Of a stretch of 64,000 nt of DNA, positions 30,758-39,989 are shown piece after piece. How positions within the stretch are numbered: position 1 is the stretch's first letter; each line of letters begins with the position of its first letter. The notes under the pieces are model-generated. The model ran no database searches. It was not told where the DNA came from and saw only the letters and a list, made by a program, of their open reading frames with translations. The position numbers and the translations under genes are program-made. The stretch lies in NCBI RefSeq assembly GCF_900101265.1, contig NZ_FMZS01000011.1, positions 124,001 through 188,000 of the forward strand, read 5' to 3'. The DNA comes from Massilia sp. PDC64. GTDB taxonomy: Bacteria; Pseudomonadota; Gammaproteobacteria; Burkholderiales; Burkholderiaceae_D.

Positions 30758-32089
30758 ATGGCGACGCCGCAGACCCTCTCCGCACTCCGCAACGCCGCGC
30801 GTCCTTTGACGGGCGGCGAACGCGACTACGACGCCCTGCTCGACCTCGTGGGCGATGCCCGCTTCGTCCTGCTGGGCGAAGCGACGCACGGGACCCACGA
30901 GTTCTACGAGGAACGCGCGCGCATCACCCAGCGCCTGATCGAGGACAAGGGATTCCACGCCGTGGCCGTCGAGGCCGACTGGCCGGACGCCTACCGCGTC
31001 AACCGCTACGTCCGCGGCCGCGGCGACGACCGCAATGCCGACGAGGCCTTGTCCGGCTTCCAGCGCTTTCCGAACTGGATGTGGCGGAACACGGACGTCG
31101 CCGCGTTCGTCCAGTGGCTGCGGCACCACAACGAAAAGACGTCCGGACCGCAGGTCGGCTTCTACGGCCTCGACCTGTACAGCATGTTCACGTCGATCGA
31201 GGAAGTACTGCGCTATCTCGACCAGGTCGACCCCAACGCGGCGCGCCAGGCGCGCGAGCGCTACGCCTGCTTCGACCATTACCACGAGGACAGCCAACAC
31301 TACGGCTACACGGCGAGCCTCGACCTGTCCGCATCGTGCGAACAAGGTGTTCTCGAACAATTGCGCCAGCTACAGCAGCGGGCCAGCGACTACATGCACC
31401 GCGACGGCGACGAGGAAGCGTTTTTCTATGCCCAGCAGAATGCCCGGCTCGTCAAGAATGCGGAGGAATACTACCGGACGATGTTCCGGGGCCGGGTGTC
31501 GTCGTGGAACCTGCGCGACAGCCATATGGCGGAGACGCTGGACGCACTCGCCCGCCACCTGTCGAGGGATGGGGAGCCGGCCAAAATCGTCGTCTGGGAA
31601 CACAACTCCCACATCGGCGACGCCCGCGCGACGGAAATGGGAGAAATGGGCGAGTGGAACGTCGGCGAACTGGCGCGCAAGGAATACGATGGGCAGACCC
31701 GGCTGATCGGGTTTTCCACGTACGACGGCTTCGTCACGGCCGCGTCGGAATGGGATGCGCCGGCCGAGCACAAGCGTGTCCGGCCGGGCATGCCGGGCAG
31801 CTACGAGGAATTGCTGCACGAAACGGGCATCCCCCGCTTCCTGCTACCTTTGCGGGACGGGGTCGACGAGAGCGTGCGCGCCACGATGGAGGAGCGGCGG
31901 CTGGAACGGGCCATCGGCGTCATCTACCTGCCCCGCACGGAGCGCCACAGCCATTATTTTGCCGCCCGCATGGCGCGTCAGTTCGACGCCGTGATCCACA
32001 TCGACCACACGACGGCCGTGCAGCCGCTCGACCCGGGCGGCGGCTGGCACGCGGAGGAACCGCCCGAAACTTATCCCACTGGTATCTGA
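30758..32089 (+). CDS. Erythromycin-esterase-family protein
   Basis: A 443-residue protein of the Ere/SuccinogLycan-esterase family. Conserved elements: LLGEATHGTHEFYEER near residue 35 with the active-site Glu/His, VAVEADWPDAYRVNRYV, GFYGLDLYSM and VVWEHNSHIGDAR. True macrolide esterases are only one branch; chromosomal copies in stress loci have unknown substrates, so resistance should not be assumed. ATG 30758 follows GAGG; it starts seven bases after the SRPBCC gene stop, suggesting one transcript with the previous genes. Confidence 0.85.
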   Translation: MATPQTLSALRNAARPLTGGERDYDALLDLVGDARFVLLGEATHGTHEFYEERARITQRLIEDKGFHAVAVEADWPDAYRVNRYVRGRGDDRNADEALSGFQRFPNWMWRNTDVAAFVQWLRHHNEKTSGPQVGFYGLDLYSMFTSIEEVLRYLDQVDPNAARQARERYACFDHYHEDSQHYGYTASLDLSASCEQGVLEQLRQLQQRASDYMHRDGDEEAFFYAQQNARLVKNAEEYYRTMFRGRVSSWNLRDSHMAETLDALARHLSRDGEPAKIVVWEHNSHIGDARATEMGEMGEWNVGELARKEYDGQTRLIGFSTYDGFVTAASEWDAPAEHKRVRPGMPGSYEELLHETGIPRFLLPLRDGVDESVRATMEERRLERAIGVIYLPRTERHSHYFAARMARQFDAVIHIDHTTAVQPLDPGGGWHAEEPPETYPTGI

Positions 32090-32172
32090 CGATTGTGTCC
32101 GAAAAATGGGGATCTGTGAAAGTTGGTGAGATTACAACGCAATACACACTTGTAAAATGAACAAAGGTCTTA

Positions 32173-32189
32173 GGCACGCTCCGCGTGCC
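32173..32189 (+). terminator. Hairpin after the stress cassette
   Basis: GGCACGC, TCC, GCGTGCC: a perfect 7-bp stem followed by the T-rich TTCCTTCTCATT, 84 bases after the esterase-like stop and before the CsgG-type gene. A plausible intrinsic terminator. Confidence 0.5.
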
Positions 32190-32218
32190 TTCCTTCTCAT
32201 TGTTCACTTACAAGGGTC

Positions 32219-33202
32219 ATGAAGCCAATCCGGATCTCCATTATTGCCGCCCTGCTCGCGGCCGCCACGCCCCTGCACGCCCAGGACACCAGCTCCAAAG
32301 TCGAGCGTTGCGACCGCCCGCTCGGCACCATCGCCGTCACGGAAGCCCAGAGCGACAGTGCGCATGCGCTGCAGAGCTACGGGCTCGGGTCGCCGGTGGC
32401 GCTGCTGCGCATCATGATCCAGCAATCGAACTGCTTCCAGGTCGTGGAACGGGGCGCGGCGATGGCCAACCTGCAGCAGGAACGTGCGCTGGCCGCGAAT
32501 GGCGAGATGCTGGGCGGCAGCAACGTCGGCAAGGGCCAGCTGCAGGCGGCCGACTTCGTGATGACGCCGAACGTGCAGTTTGCCGCCGCCAACACGGGCG
32601 GCATCGGCGGCGCGATCTCGGACTACGGCGGACGCCTGCTGGGCGGCCTGGGCCGGATCGCGGGCGGCATCGCGGGCAACCTCAAGTTCAAGGAAGCGCA
32701 GACGAGCCTGCTGATCGCGGACGTCCGGTCCGGCATCCAGGTGGCGGCGGAAGAAGGCGTCGCGACGAAGACCGACTTCGGCATTTCCGGCTGGAGCTGG
32801 GGCGGCGGCGACTATTCGCGCCTGGGCGGCTACACGAATACGCCGGAAGGCAAGATGGTCGCGGCCAGCCTGCTCGACAACTACAACCGTATCGTGGCGC
32901 GGATCCGCAACGAGCCGAGCCTCGTGCGCACCAGCAGCGCGGCCAGCAAGGTCAACGCCCAGGCGTCCACCCGCGAGGGCGTGCCCGTGACGGCCGGCGC
33001 CAGCGTGTATGCGCGCCTGGCGACCGTCAAGGTGTACACGGAACCGCGCTCGAGCAGCAAGGTCATGGGGACGCTGAAGCGGTCGGAAGAAGCGATCGCC
33101 ACCGGCGAAGAGCGGGATGGCTTCGTCAAGATCGACGGCGAGAACGTCTCCGGCGGCTGGGTGCAGCGCACCTTGGTGGCCACGCAGCCCGCCCCGCAAT
33201 AA
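32219..33202 (+). CDS. Exported CsgG-type protein with C-terminal SH3 domain
   Basis: A 327-residue protein with a signal peptide (MKPIRISIIAALLAAATPLHA). The mature part resembles CsgG/HfaB proteins (SPVALLRIMIQQSNCFQVVERGA..., cut here; glycine-rich stretch near 120-150). A bacterial SH3-like domain lies at about 260-320 (ARLATVKVYTEPRSSSKVMG). There is no lipobox cysteine, unlike curli CsgG, and no curli gene nearby. A periplasmic or envelope role is likely; pore formation is not shown. Confidence 0.72.
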   Translation: MKPIRISIIAALLAAATPLHAQDTSSKVERCDRPLGTIAVTEAQSDSAHALQSYGLGSPVALLRIMIQQSNCFQVVERGAAMANLQQERALAANGEMLGGSNVGKGQLQAADFVMTPNVQFAAANTGGIGGAISDYGGRLLGGLGRIAGGIAGNLKFKEAQTSLLIADVRSGIQVAAEEGVATKTDFGISGWSWGGGDYSRLGGYTNTPEGKMVAASLLDNYNRIVARIRNEPSLVRTSSAASKVNAQASTREGVPVTAGASVYARLATVKVYTEPRSSSKVMGTLKRSEEAIATGEERDGFVKIDGENVSGGWVQRTLVATQPAPQ

Positions 33203-35590
33203 CTACTTCACAGGCTCGCCGGCCGCCTCCTCCGCCGTGCGCACCACGCAGCGGTTGCGGCCGCCGTGCTTGGCCGCGTACAGCGCCGTGTCGGCCCAGC
33301 CCAGCACCTGGTCCTGCGTGGGCAGCGGGCCGTCCGCGCCGTGGACGAGCGCGATGCCCACGCTGGCCGTGACGTCCAGCGGGCCGGCCCCCGTCGCGAA
33401 CGGCTTGCGGATGGCGTCCACGATCTTGGCGCCGATCCGCTCCGCCTCGTCGACGCCCTTGACGTCTTCCAGCAGGACGACGAATTCGTCGCCCGCCAGC
33501 CTGGCCGGCGTGTCCGTGACACGCACGCAGCCGGCCAGGCGCTGGGCGAATTCCTTCAACACCTCGTCGCCGACCCCGTGGCCCCACGTGTCGTTGATGG
33601 ACTTGAAGTGGTCGATGTCCAGGTAGGCGAGGCCCATCACCTGGCGCTGGCGGCGCACGCGTTCCAGCGCCTGGCCCAGCAGCTCGCCGAACAGGCGGCG
33701 GTTGGCGATGCCGGTCAGGCTGTCGAAGCGGGCCATCTGCACGAGCCGGCTTTCCGCTTCCTTCACCCGCGTCATGTCGTGCGCGAGCGCATACACGCCC
33801 GCGACGGCGACGCTCACCCTGCCCTGCGCCTGCACGTCCGGGACGAACGTCCATTCGAGGATGCGGTGCCGCCCCAGCGCCTGCAGCGGCATCTCGAACG
33901 TGGCGCCGACGCCTTCGAACGCCTGCTTCAGGCGCGGCCGGGCCGCGTCGTAGGCGGGCTTGCCCAGCACGTCCTGCAAGTGCATGCCGGGCAGGCGGAC
34001 CGGGTCCAGGCCCAGCCACGCCTGGAAGGTCGCGTTGCCGAAGCCCATGCGGTGGTTGCGGTCGATGTAGCAGATCAGCACCGGCAGGTTGTCCGCGATC
34101 AGGCGCAGGCGCTGCTCGCTGGCCGCCTGCGCCAGTTCCGCTTCCTTGCGCTCGCTGATGTCCATCGCCATCACGAAGAACCCGACGACCTTGCCGTCCG
34201 CATCGATGTCGGGAATCGTGTCGATCATCTGGTGGCGTTTGGCGTCGTCGCTGCGCACGTCTTCCACGTGGCCACGCTCGCCGTGCAGCGCGGCGCGGAT
34301 CAGCGGTTCCAGGCGGCTGTAGCCGGCTTCTCCCAGCGCTTCGCGCACGGTGCGCCCGATGAACGCGTCCGGCTCGGATCCGATCATGCGGTCGAAGCCG
34401 GCATTGGTGAATTCGAAGCGTTCGTTGCGGTCGACATAGGCGATCACGGCGGGGACGTTGTCCGCGATCGCGCGCATGCGGGCGGCCGCGCGCCCGCGCG
34501 CCTGCACGAGATCGTGGAAGGCGCGGCCCAGTTCGCCGATCTCGTCGTTGCGGGCGAGCGCCAGCACCTCGCTGCCCGCGCCTTCGTGGCGCACGGCGGC
34601 CACGTTGCGGCGCAGCGTGTCCAGAGGACTCAGGCCGCGGCGCACGAGCCACCACGCGAACGTGCCCGCGACCAGCGCGAGGATGGCCGCGACGACCAGC
34701 ACCGTGCGCCGCACCCGCGCGAGCGGCGCGAACGCTTCCGCCTCGGGATAGCGCGCGCCGAGGATCCAGCCGGTCGTCGCGAGGCGCTTGTAGGTGACGA
34801 TGGCGCCCCCCGCGCGGTCGCCGCCGATCAGCCAGCCCTCGAAACCGTGCAGGGCGCGCGCGAGGCCGGGCTGGTCGGCGTGCGGGGGCGCCTGGCGTTC
34901 CTTCGCGGGGGCATCGATCAGCGTGCCGTCCGCCGACATCAGGAACAGATAGCCGGTGCTGCCCGGCCGCAGGGCGTCGACCTGGCGGAGGAAGCGCGCA
35001 TGCTGCAGATCGATGCGGCCCGTCAGCACGTAGACGATCTCGCCGTGGTCGTCGAACACGGGCGCCGTCACCAGCACCATGTTCGCGCCGGACAGGCGGC
35101 TCTGCAGGGGGTCGGACACGATGCCGCGGCCCCGCAGCAGGGTTTCTTCGAAGTACGGGCGGCCCGTGGCCGTCAGCGGCTGGGCGGCCGGCAGGGAAGC
35201 ACCCGACGCCACCAGTTCGCCATTGCGGGCAAACGCGGCAATGTTCAGGAAGTCGTCGCCCACGTCGGCCGTGCGGCTCGCGAGCCAGGCCTGCAGGCGC
35301 CGCGGGTCCTGGCGGGCGTCGGGCGGCATGGCCGCGGCCAGCGCGGCCATCTGGCGCAGGCGCGCTTCCAGCAGATCGTCGAGGAAGGCGGCGGCGCCGG
35401 ACAGCGTGGCATACTGCTGCGCGCCCAGCACGGCGCGCAGGTCGTGCTCGGCCACGTCCACGGCCAGCGGGCCGGCCAGCATCGTGGCGCCCAGCACGAG
35501 CACGCCGACGGCCCCCGCCAGGCGGCTGCGCAGGTTGGTCGGAAAAGTGATCGGTCGTCGCATGTGGGTCGGGCTTGCGATGCTGCGCAT
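33203..35590 (-). CDS. Membrane diguanylate cyclase with dCACHE-like sensor and two PAS domains
   Basis: A 795-residue protein. Membrane helix about 26-44, periplasmic cache-like sensor (about 45-300), second helix (about 313-335), HAMP-like linker, two PAS domains (about 395-510 and 520-640) and a GGDEF domain. The signature reads AGDEF (699-703) instead of GGDEF; some cyclases with this variant are active. The inhibitory site RVTD lies five residues before it. Expected product: cyclic-di-GMP. The start 35590 is chosen because GGAG is seven bases upstream; 35563 is an alternative. It converges with the CsgG-type gene with no gap. Confidence 0.88.
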   Translation of the reverse strand: MRSIASPTHMRRPITFPTNLRSRLAGAVGVLVLGATMLAGPLAVDVAEHDLRAVLGAQQYATLSGAAAFLDDLLEARLRQMAALAAAMPPDARQDPRRLQAWLASRTADVGDDFLNIAAFARNGELVASGASLPAAQPLTATGRPYFEETLLRGRGIVSDPLQSRLSGANMVLVTAPVFDDHGEIVYVLTGRIDLQHARFLRQVDALRPGSTGYLFLMSADGTLIDAPAKERQAPPHADQPGLARALHGFEGWLIGGDRAGGAIVTYKRLATTGWILGARYPEAEAFAPLARVRRTVLVVAAILALVAGTFAWWLVRRGLSPLDTLRRNVAAVRHEGAGSEVLALARNDEIGELGRAFHDLVQARGRAAARMRAIADNVPAVIAYVDRNERFEFTNAGFDRMIGSEPDAFIGRTVREALGEAGYSRLEPLIRAALHGERGHVEDVRSDDAKRHQMIDTIPDIDADGKVVGFFVMAMDISERKEAELAQAASEQRLRLIADNLPVLICYIDRNHRMGFGNATFQAWLGLDPVRLPGMHLQDVLGKPAYDAARPRLKQAFEGVGATFEMPLQALGRHRILEWTFVPDVQAQGRVSVAVAGVYALAHDMTRVKEAESRLVQMARFDSLTGIANRRLFGELLGQALERVRRQRQVMGLAYLDIDHFKSINDTWGHGVGDEVLKEFAQRLAGCVRVTDTPARLAGDEFVVLLEDVKGVDEAERIGAKIVDAIRKPFATGAGPLDVTASVGIALVHGADGPLPTQDQVLGWADTALYAAKHGGRNRCVVRTAEEAAGEPVK

Positions 35591-35728
35591 CGGGCCGCTC
35601 CAGTATGTCATACCCCCCGGGTTTCTACTATTGCCACGTAAAAGATCAAATCCCTTGGTCTTGACGGGGCAGTTTGGTTTAGCATTGCACAGTTCCGATC
35701 TGGCAATCCCAACCCATCCCACGAGGAC

Positions 35729-36208
35729 ATGAGTAAATACACACTGAACGTCAACGGCAAGGCCCAGGCCGTCGACGTCGAAGCGGATACCCCGCTGCTG
35801 TGGGCGCTGCGCGATACCCTTGGCCTCGTCGGCACAAAATATGGCTGCGGCATCGGTGCCTGCGGCGCCTGCACCGTCCATGTGGACGGGCAGCCGGCCC
35901 GCGCCTGTCAGTTGCCGGTGAGCAGCATCGGCAAGCGCCGCATCACGACGATCGAAGGCCTCGATGCGCGCGCCATGCATCCGCTGCAGCAGGCCTGGAC
36001 CGAGCTCGACGTGCCGCAGTGCGGCTATTGCCAGGCCGGCCAGATCATGTCGGCATGCGCGCTGCTCAAGCAGCATCCGAAGCCGACCGACGCCCAGATC
36101 GACGAGGCGATGGCCGGCAACTTGTGCCGCTGCGCGACCTATGTCCGCATCCGCGCCGGCATCCACCGTGCGGCGGACATCGCATCGGCCGGAAAGGACA
36201 AGGCATGA
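35729..36208 (+). CDS. iorA: Molybdenum hydroxylase [2Fe-2S] subunit, isoquinoline 1-oxidoreductase alpha type
   Basis: A 159-residue electron-transfer subunit. It has two [2Fe-2S] clusters: the plant-ferredoxin type with Cys40, Cys45, Cys48 and Cys60, and the helical type with Cys98, Cys101, Cys133 and Cys135. It passes electrons from the molybdopterin subunit encoded next, whose start overlaps this stop (ATGA). Substrate unknown; relatives oxidise N-heterocycles or aldehydes. ACGAGG lies upstream of the start. Confidence 0.92.
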   Translation: MSKYTLNVNGKAQAVDVEADTPLLWALRDTLGLVGTKYGCGIGACGACTVHVDGQPARACQLPVSSIGKRRITTIEGLDARAMHPLQQAWTELDVPQCGYCQAGQIMSACALLKQHPKPTDAQIDEAMAGNLCRCATYVRIRAGIHRAADIASAGKDKA

Positions 36209-38484
36209 GCCCCGTCTCCTCCTCGCGCCGCCGCTTCCTCGGCCAGTCGGCCGCCGCCGTTGCTGGTACTGCCCTGCTACTGGGCGTGCAGGCGAACGGC
36301 GCCATCGCCGCACTGGCCGACAACGGTGCGGCGGAACCCGCGGCGGGAGCGCCCGCCGCCGGCGACTTCGTCCCGAACGCGTTCATCCGCATCGGCACGG
36401 ACGGCCGCGTGACGCTCGTGTCCAAGCAGCCGGAAATCGGCCAGGGCATCAAGACGTCGCTGCCGATGGTGCTGGCCGAAGAACTCGAGGTCGACTGGAA
36501 AACGGTCCGTGTCGTGCAGGGCGACCTGAACCCGATCTACGGTTCGCAGGGTGCCGGCGGATCGACGTCGACGCCGACCAACTACGACAACTTCCACCGC
36601 CTCGGCGCCACCGCGCGCACGATGCTCGTGCGGGCCGCCGCGCAGACGTGGAACGTGCCCGCGGCGGAATGCCGTGCCGTGGACGGCGCCGTCGTGCACG
36701 GCGCGAGCGGCCGCAAGCTGGGCTACGGCGCGCTCGTGCGCACGGCGTCCGCGCTGCCCGTGCCGGATGCGAAAGAAGTCCAGCTGAAGGATCCGGCCAC
36801 GTACCGCCTGCTCGGCACGCGCGTGGGCGGCGTGGACAATGCACTCGTCGTCAGCGGCCAGCCGCTGTTCGGCATCGACACGCGCCTGCCGGGCATGCTG
36901 TACGCGACATACGTGAAATGTCCGGTACTGGGCGGCCGCCCCGTCGAGGCGAACCTGGACGCCATCAAGCGCATGCCGGGCGTGAAGGCCGCGTTCCTCG
37001 TGGAAGGGACGGAAAACCTGAACGGCCTGCGGCCCGGCGTCGCGATCGTCGCCGACTCGACGTGGAACGCGTTCCGCGCCCGCAAGAACCTGAAAGTGAC
37101 GTGGGACGAAGGCGAAGGGGCGCGCCACAGCTGGTCGGGCTTCCTCGCCGCCGCCCAGGCCGCGAGCGGCCAGCCCGGTGCCGCCGTCATGCGCAAGGAT
37201 GGCGACGTGGATGCGGCCCTCGCCGGCGCCGCGCGCACGGTCGAGGCGAACTACGTCTACCCGTTCATCTCGCACGCGAGCATGGAACCGCAGAACTGCA
37301 CGGCGTGGTTCAAGCCGGCCGACGGCTCCCTCGAACTGTGGGCGCCGACGCAGAATCCGGGCGCGGGCCAGGCCCTCGTTTCCACGACCTTCAACATCCC
37401 GAAAGATAAGATCACCCTGCACATCACGCGCAGCGGCGGCGGCTTCGGGCGCCGGCTGTCGTCCGACTTCATCGTCGAGGCGGCCGCGATCGCGCAAAAA
37501 GTGAAAGCGCCCGTCAAGCTGACGTGGATGCGCGAGGACGACCTGCAGCACGACCATTTCCGCGCCGGCGGCTTCCACTTCCTGCGCGGCGGCGTGGACG
37601 AACAAGGCAGGGTCGTCGCCTGGCACGACCACTTCGTCACGTTCGCCAACCGCGTCGAAAAGAAGGAAAGCGACGGCGGCACCGCCAGCGTGCTGCAGCC
37701 GGGCAGCGGCGGCAACCTGTCGGGCGACGAATTCCCCGGCCGCTGGGTCGCCAACTGCCTGATCGAACAGACGCCGCTCGAATGCCGCATCCCGATGGGT
37801 CCGTGGCGCGCGCCGGGCAGCAACGTGTTCGCGTGGGTGTTCCACAGCTTCATCGACGAACTGGCCCATGCGGCCGGGCGCGATCCGGTCGCGTTCCGCC
37901 TCGACCTCCTCGGCGACAAGGACCTCGTGGCCGGCACGGGCGAGCGCGGCGTGCCGTACAACGTGGGCCGCATGCGCAACGTGCTGAAAGCGGTCGCGGA
38001 AAAATCCGGCTGGGGCCAGCGCAAGTTCGCGCGCGGCCAGGGCGCCGGCGTCGCGTTCCACTTCAGCCACCGCGGCTACGTGGCGGAAGTGGCGGAGGTA
38101 ACGGTGTCGAAGGAAGGCCACTTGCGCGTGGACCGCGTCGTCGTCGTCGCGGACATCGGCGCGCAGATCGTGAACCTGTCCGGCGCGGAGAACCAGGTGC
38201 AGGGCTCCGTCATCGACGGCCTGTCCACGCTGATGTATCCGACGCTCGACATCGACAAGGGCCGCATCGTGCAGAGCAACTTCCACGACTACGCGCTGCT
38301 GCGCATGCCGGACACGCCGACAAAGATCGAGACGCACTTCCTCAAGACGGACTACCCCGTCACGGGCCTGGGCGAACCCGTGTTCCCGCCGCTGGCGCCG
38401 GCCGTCTGCAACGCGATCTTCGCCGCCACCGGCAAGCGGGTGCGCGAGCTGCCGCTGTCCAGGGCGGACCTGTCCTGGAGCTGA
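36205..38484 (+). CDS. iorB: Molybdopterin-binding hydroxylase subunit, isoquinoline 1-oxidoreductase beta type
   Basis: A 759-residue exported catalytic subunit. The N-terminus has a twin-arginine signal ([16 protein letters not shown]), so the complex folds in the cytoplasm and is moved to the periplasm. Molybdopterin-cytosine-dinucleotide-enzyme motifs include GGFGRR (near residue 413) and the catalytic Glu724 in [10 protein letters not shown]. The length matches IorB-like proteins. No separate FAD subunit is present, typical of this two-subunit group. A cytochrome acceptor gene is not adjacent. The substrate cannot be read from the sequence. Confidence 0.9.
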   Translation: MSPVSSSRRRFLGQSAAAVAGTALLLGVQANGAIAALADNGAAEPAAGAPAAGDFVPNAFIRIGTDGRVTLVSKQPEIGQGIKTSLPMVLAEELEVDWKTVRVVQGDLNPIYGSQGAGGSTSTPTNYDNFHRLGATARTMLVRAAAQTWNVPAAECRAVDGAVVHGASGRKLGYGALVRTASALPVPDAKEVQLKDPATYRLLGTRVGGVDNALVVSGQPLFGIDTRLPGMLYATYVKCPVLGGRPVEANLDAIKRMPGVKAAFLVEGTENLNGLRPGVAIVADSTWNAFRARKNLKVTWDEGEGARHSWSGFLAAAQAASGQPGAAVMRKDGDVDAALAGAARTVEANYVYPFISHASMEPQNCTAWFKPADGSLELWAPTQNPGAGQALVSTTFNIPKDKITLHITRSGGGFGRRLSSDFIVEAAAIAQKVKAPVKLTWMREDDLQHDHFRAGGFHFLRGGVDEQGRVVAWHDHFVTFANRVEKKESDGGTASVLQPGSGGNLSGDEFPGRWVANCLIEQTPLECRIPMGPWRAPGSNVFAWVFHSFIDELAHAAGRDPVAFRLDLLGDKDLVAGTGERGVPYNVGRMRNVLKAVAEKSGWGQRKFARGQGAGVAFHFSHRGYVAEVAEVTVSKEGHLRVDRVVVVADIGAQIVNLSGAENQVQGSVIDGLSTLMYPTLDIDKGRIVQSNFHDYALLRMPDTPTKIETHFLKTDYPVTGLGEPVFPPLAPAVCNAIFAATGKRVRELPLSRADLSWS

Positions 38485-38491
38485 GCGCGTG

Positions 38492-39988
38492 ATGGCGGAA
38501 AACGTGGCCGACCTGCTGGGCCAGGCCGTCCGCCTGCACCAGCAGGGCCGGCTCGAGCAGGCGCAGGCCCTGTACGGGCGCGTGCTGGACCTCGACCCGC
38601 GCCAGTTCGACGCGCTGCACCTGCTGGGCGTCATCGAGCGCCAGCGCGGCGCGGCTGCCCGCGCGGTCGAACTGATTGAACAGGCGCTGCGCATCGACCC
38701 GCAGCAGGCGCGCGCCCATTGCAACCTGGGCGCCGCGCTGCAGGACCTGGGCCGCGCCGATGACGCGCTGGCCAGCTACGAAACGGCGCTGCGCCTCGAT
38801 CCGGCGTATGCGCTCGCGTGGGACAACCGCGGCAACACGCTGCGCCGGCTCGGCCGCCTGGCGGAAGCGCTGGACAGCTACGAACGCGCCCTCGGCATCA
38901 ACCCGGCACTGGCCGACGCGTGGTGCCACCGCGCCATCGCGCTGCACGACCTGGGCCGCCACGCGGATGCCGTCGCCAGCGCCGAACAAGCCCTCGCCGC
39001 ACGGCCCGCGTATGCCGACGCTTTCGTCGCGCTGGGCCACGCGCTGCAGGCACTGGACCATCACGCGGACAGCGTCGACGCGTACGACCGCGCGCTCGCG
39101 CTGGCCCCGAAGGCCGACACGTGGTGCGCGCGCGGCACGGCACTGAAGAAATCGGGCGACCTCGCCGGTGCCCTGCACAGCTACGACAAGGCGCTGGCCC
39201 TGCGCCCCGACTACGCGCTGGCCGAGCACTATCGCGCCAACACGCTGCGCGCACTGGGGCAGCGCGACGCGGCGGTGGCGTCGTACCGCCGCGCGCTCGA
39301 CCTGGGCGCGGATGCGGACGACATCCGTTTCGCACTGGCAGCGCTGGGCGAGGCAGAGCAGCCGGCGGCGGCGCCGGCGGACTACGTGAAACACCTGTTC
39401 GACCAGTACGCGGGCCGTTTCGACCGCCACCTCGTCGACGTCCTCGGCTACCGCACGCCGGCGCTGCTGGACGCCCTGCTCCGCCCGCACCTCGCCGCGC
39501 TGCCGGTGGACGCCGCGCTGGACCTCGGCTGCGGCACGGGACTGTGCGCCCCGTTCCTGCGGTCGCTCGCGCGGCACGTGACGGGCGTCGACCTGTCGCA
39601 GAAGATGCTGGACAAGGCGGCGGAACTGGACCTGTACGACGACCTGGCCTGTGCCGACATCGTCGACTGGCTGGCGGAACGTTCCGCGTCGTGCGACCTC
39701 GCCGTCGCGGCCGACGTCCTCGTGTACATCGGCGACCTTGCTCCCCTGTTCGCGCGGGTGCGGGGCGCGCTGCGCATGGGCGGGCTGTTCGCGTTGTCGT
39801 GCGAAGCGCTGGACGACGGACGTGCGTACGCCATCCTGCCGTCGAACCGGTTCGCCCATGCGCTCGACTACGTCACGCGGACCGCGCAGGCGGCCGGGTT
39901 CGACGTCGTCGCCACGGAACGCGCCGTGCTGCGCCGGGACCACGGCCGCGACGTGGCCGGGCACCTGGTGCTGGTGCGCGCGGCGTAG
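38492..39988 (+). CDS. TPR protein with C-terminal SAM methyltransferase domain
   Basis: A 498-residue protein. Residues 5-295 form about eight tetratricopeptide repeats (for example LDPAYALAWDNRGNTLRRLG). A class I methyltransferase domain follows, with motif I ALDLGCGTG (342-350) and GVDLSQKMLDKA. Similar proteins are annotated as predicted methyltransferases, target unknown. It starts seven bases after the hydroxylase stop, so it is probably in the same transcript; a role in modifying or assembling that enzyme is possible but unsupported. Both an ATG at 38492 and a GTG at 38489 are available. Confidence 0.85.
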   Translation: MAENVADLLGQAVRLHQQGRLEQAQALYGRVLDLDPRQFDALHLLGVIERQRGAAARAVELIEQALRIDPQQARAHCNLGAALQDLGRADDALASYETALRLDPAYALAWDNRGNTLRRLGRLAEALDSYERALGINPALADAWCHRAIALHDLGRHADAVASAEQALAARPAYADAFVALGHALQALDHHADSVDAYDRALALAPKADTWCARGTALKKSGDLAGALHSYDKALALRPDYALAEHYRANTLRALGQRDAAVASYRRALDLGADADDIRFALAALGEAEQPAAAPADYVKHLFDQYAGRFDRHLVDVLGYRTPALLDALLRPHLAALPVDAALDLGCGTGLCAPFLRSLARHVTGVDLSQKMLDKAAELDLYDDLACADIVDWLAERSASCDLAVAADVLVYIGDLAPLFARVRGALRMGGLFALSCEALDDGRAYAILPSNRFAHALDYVTRTAQAAGFDVVATERAVLRRDHGRDVAGHLVLVRAA

Positions 39989-39989
39989 A

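Noticed and set aside
30758-32089. Macrolide-resistance determinant
   Set aside because: The family includes many chromosomal proteins in stress loci without shown esterase activity on erythromycin; resistance cannot be claimed from sequence.
33266-35641. 791-codon plus-strand frame opposite the diguanylate cyclase
   Set aside because: Shadow of the minus-strand gene, with no domains; the cyclase shows cache, PAS and GGDEF-type features.
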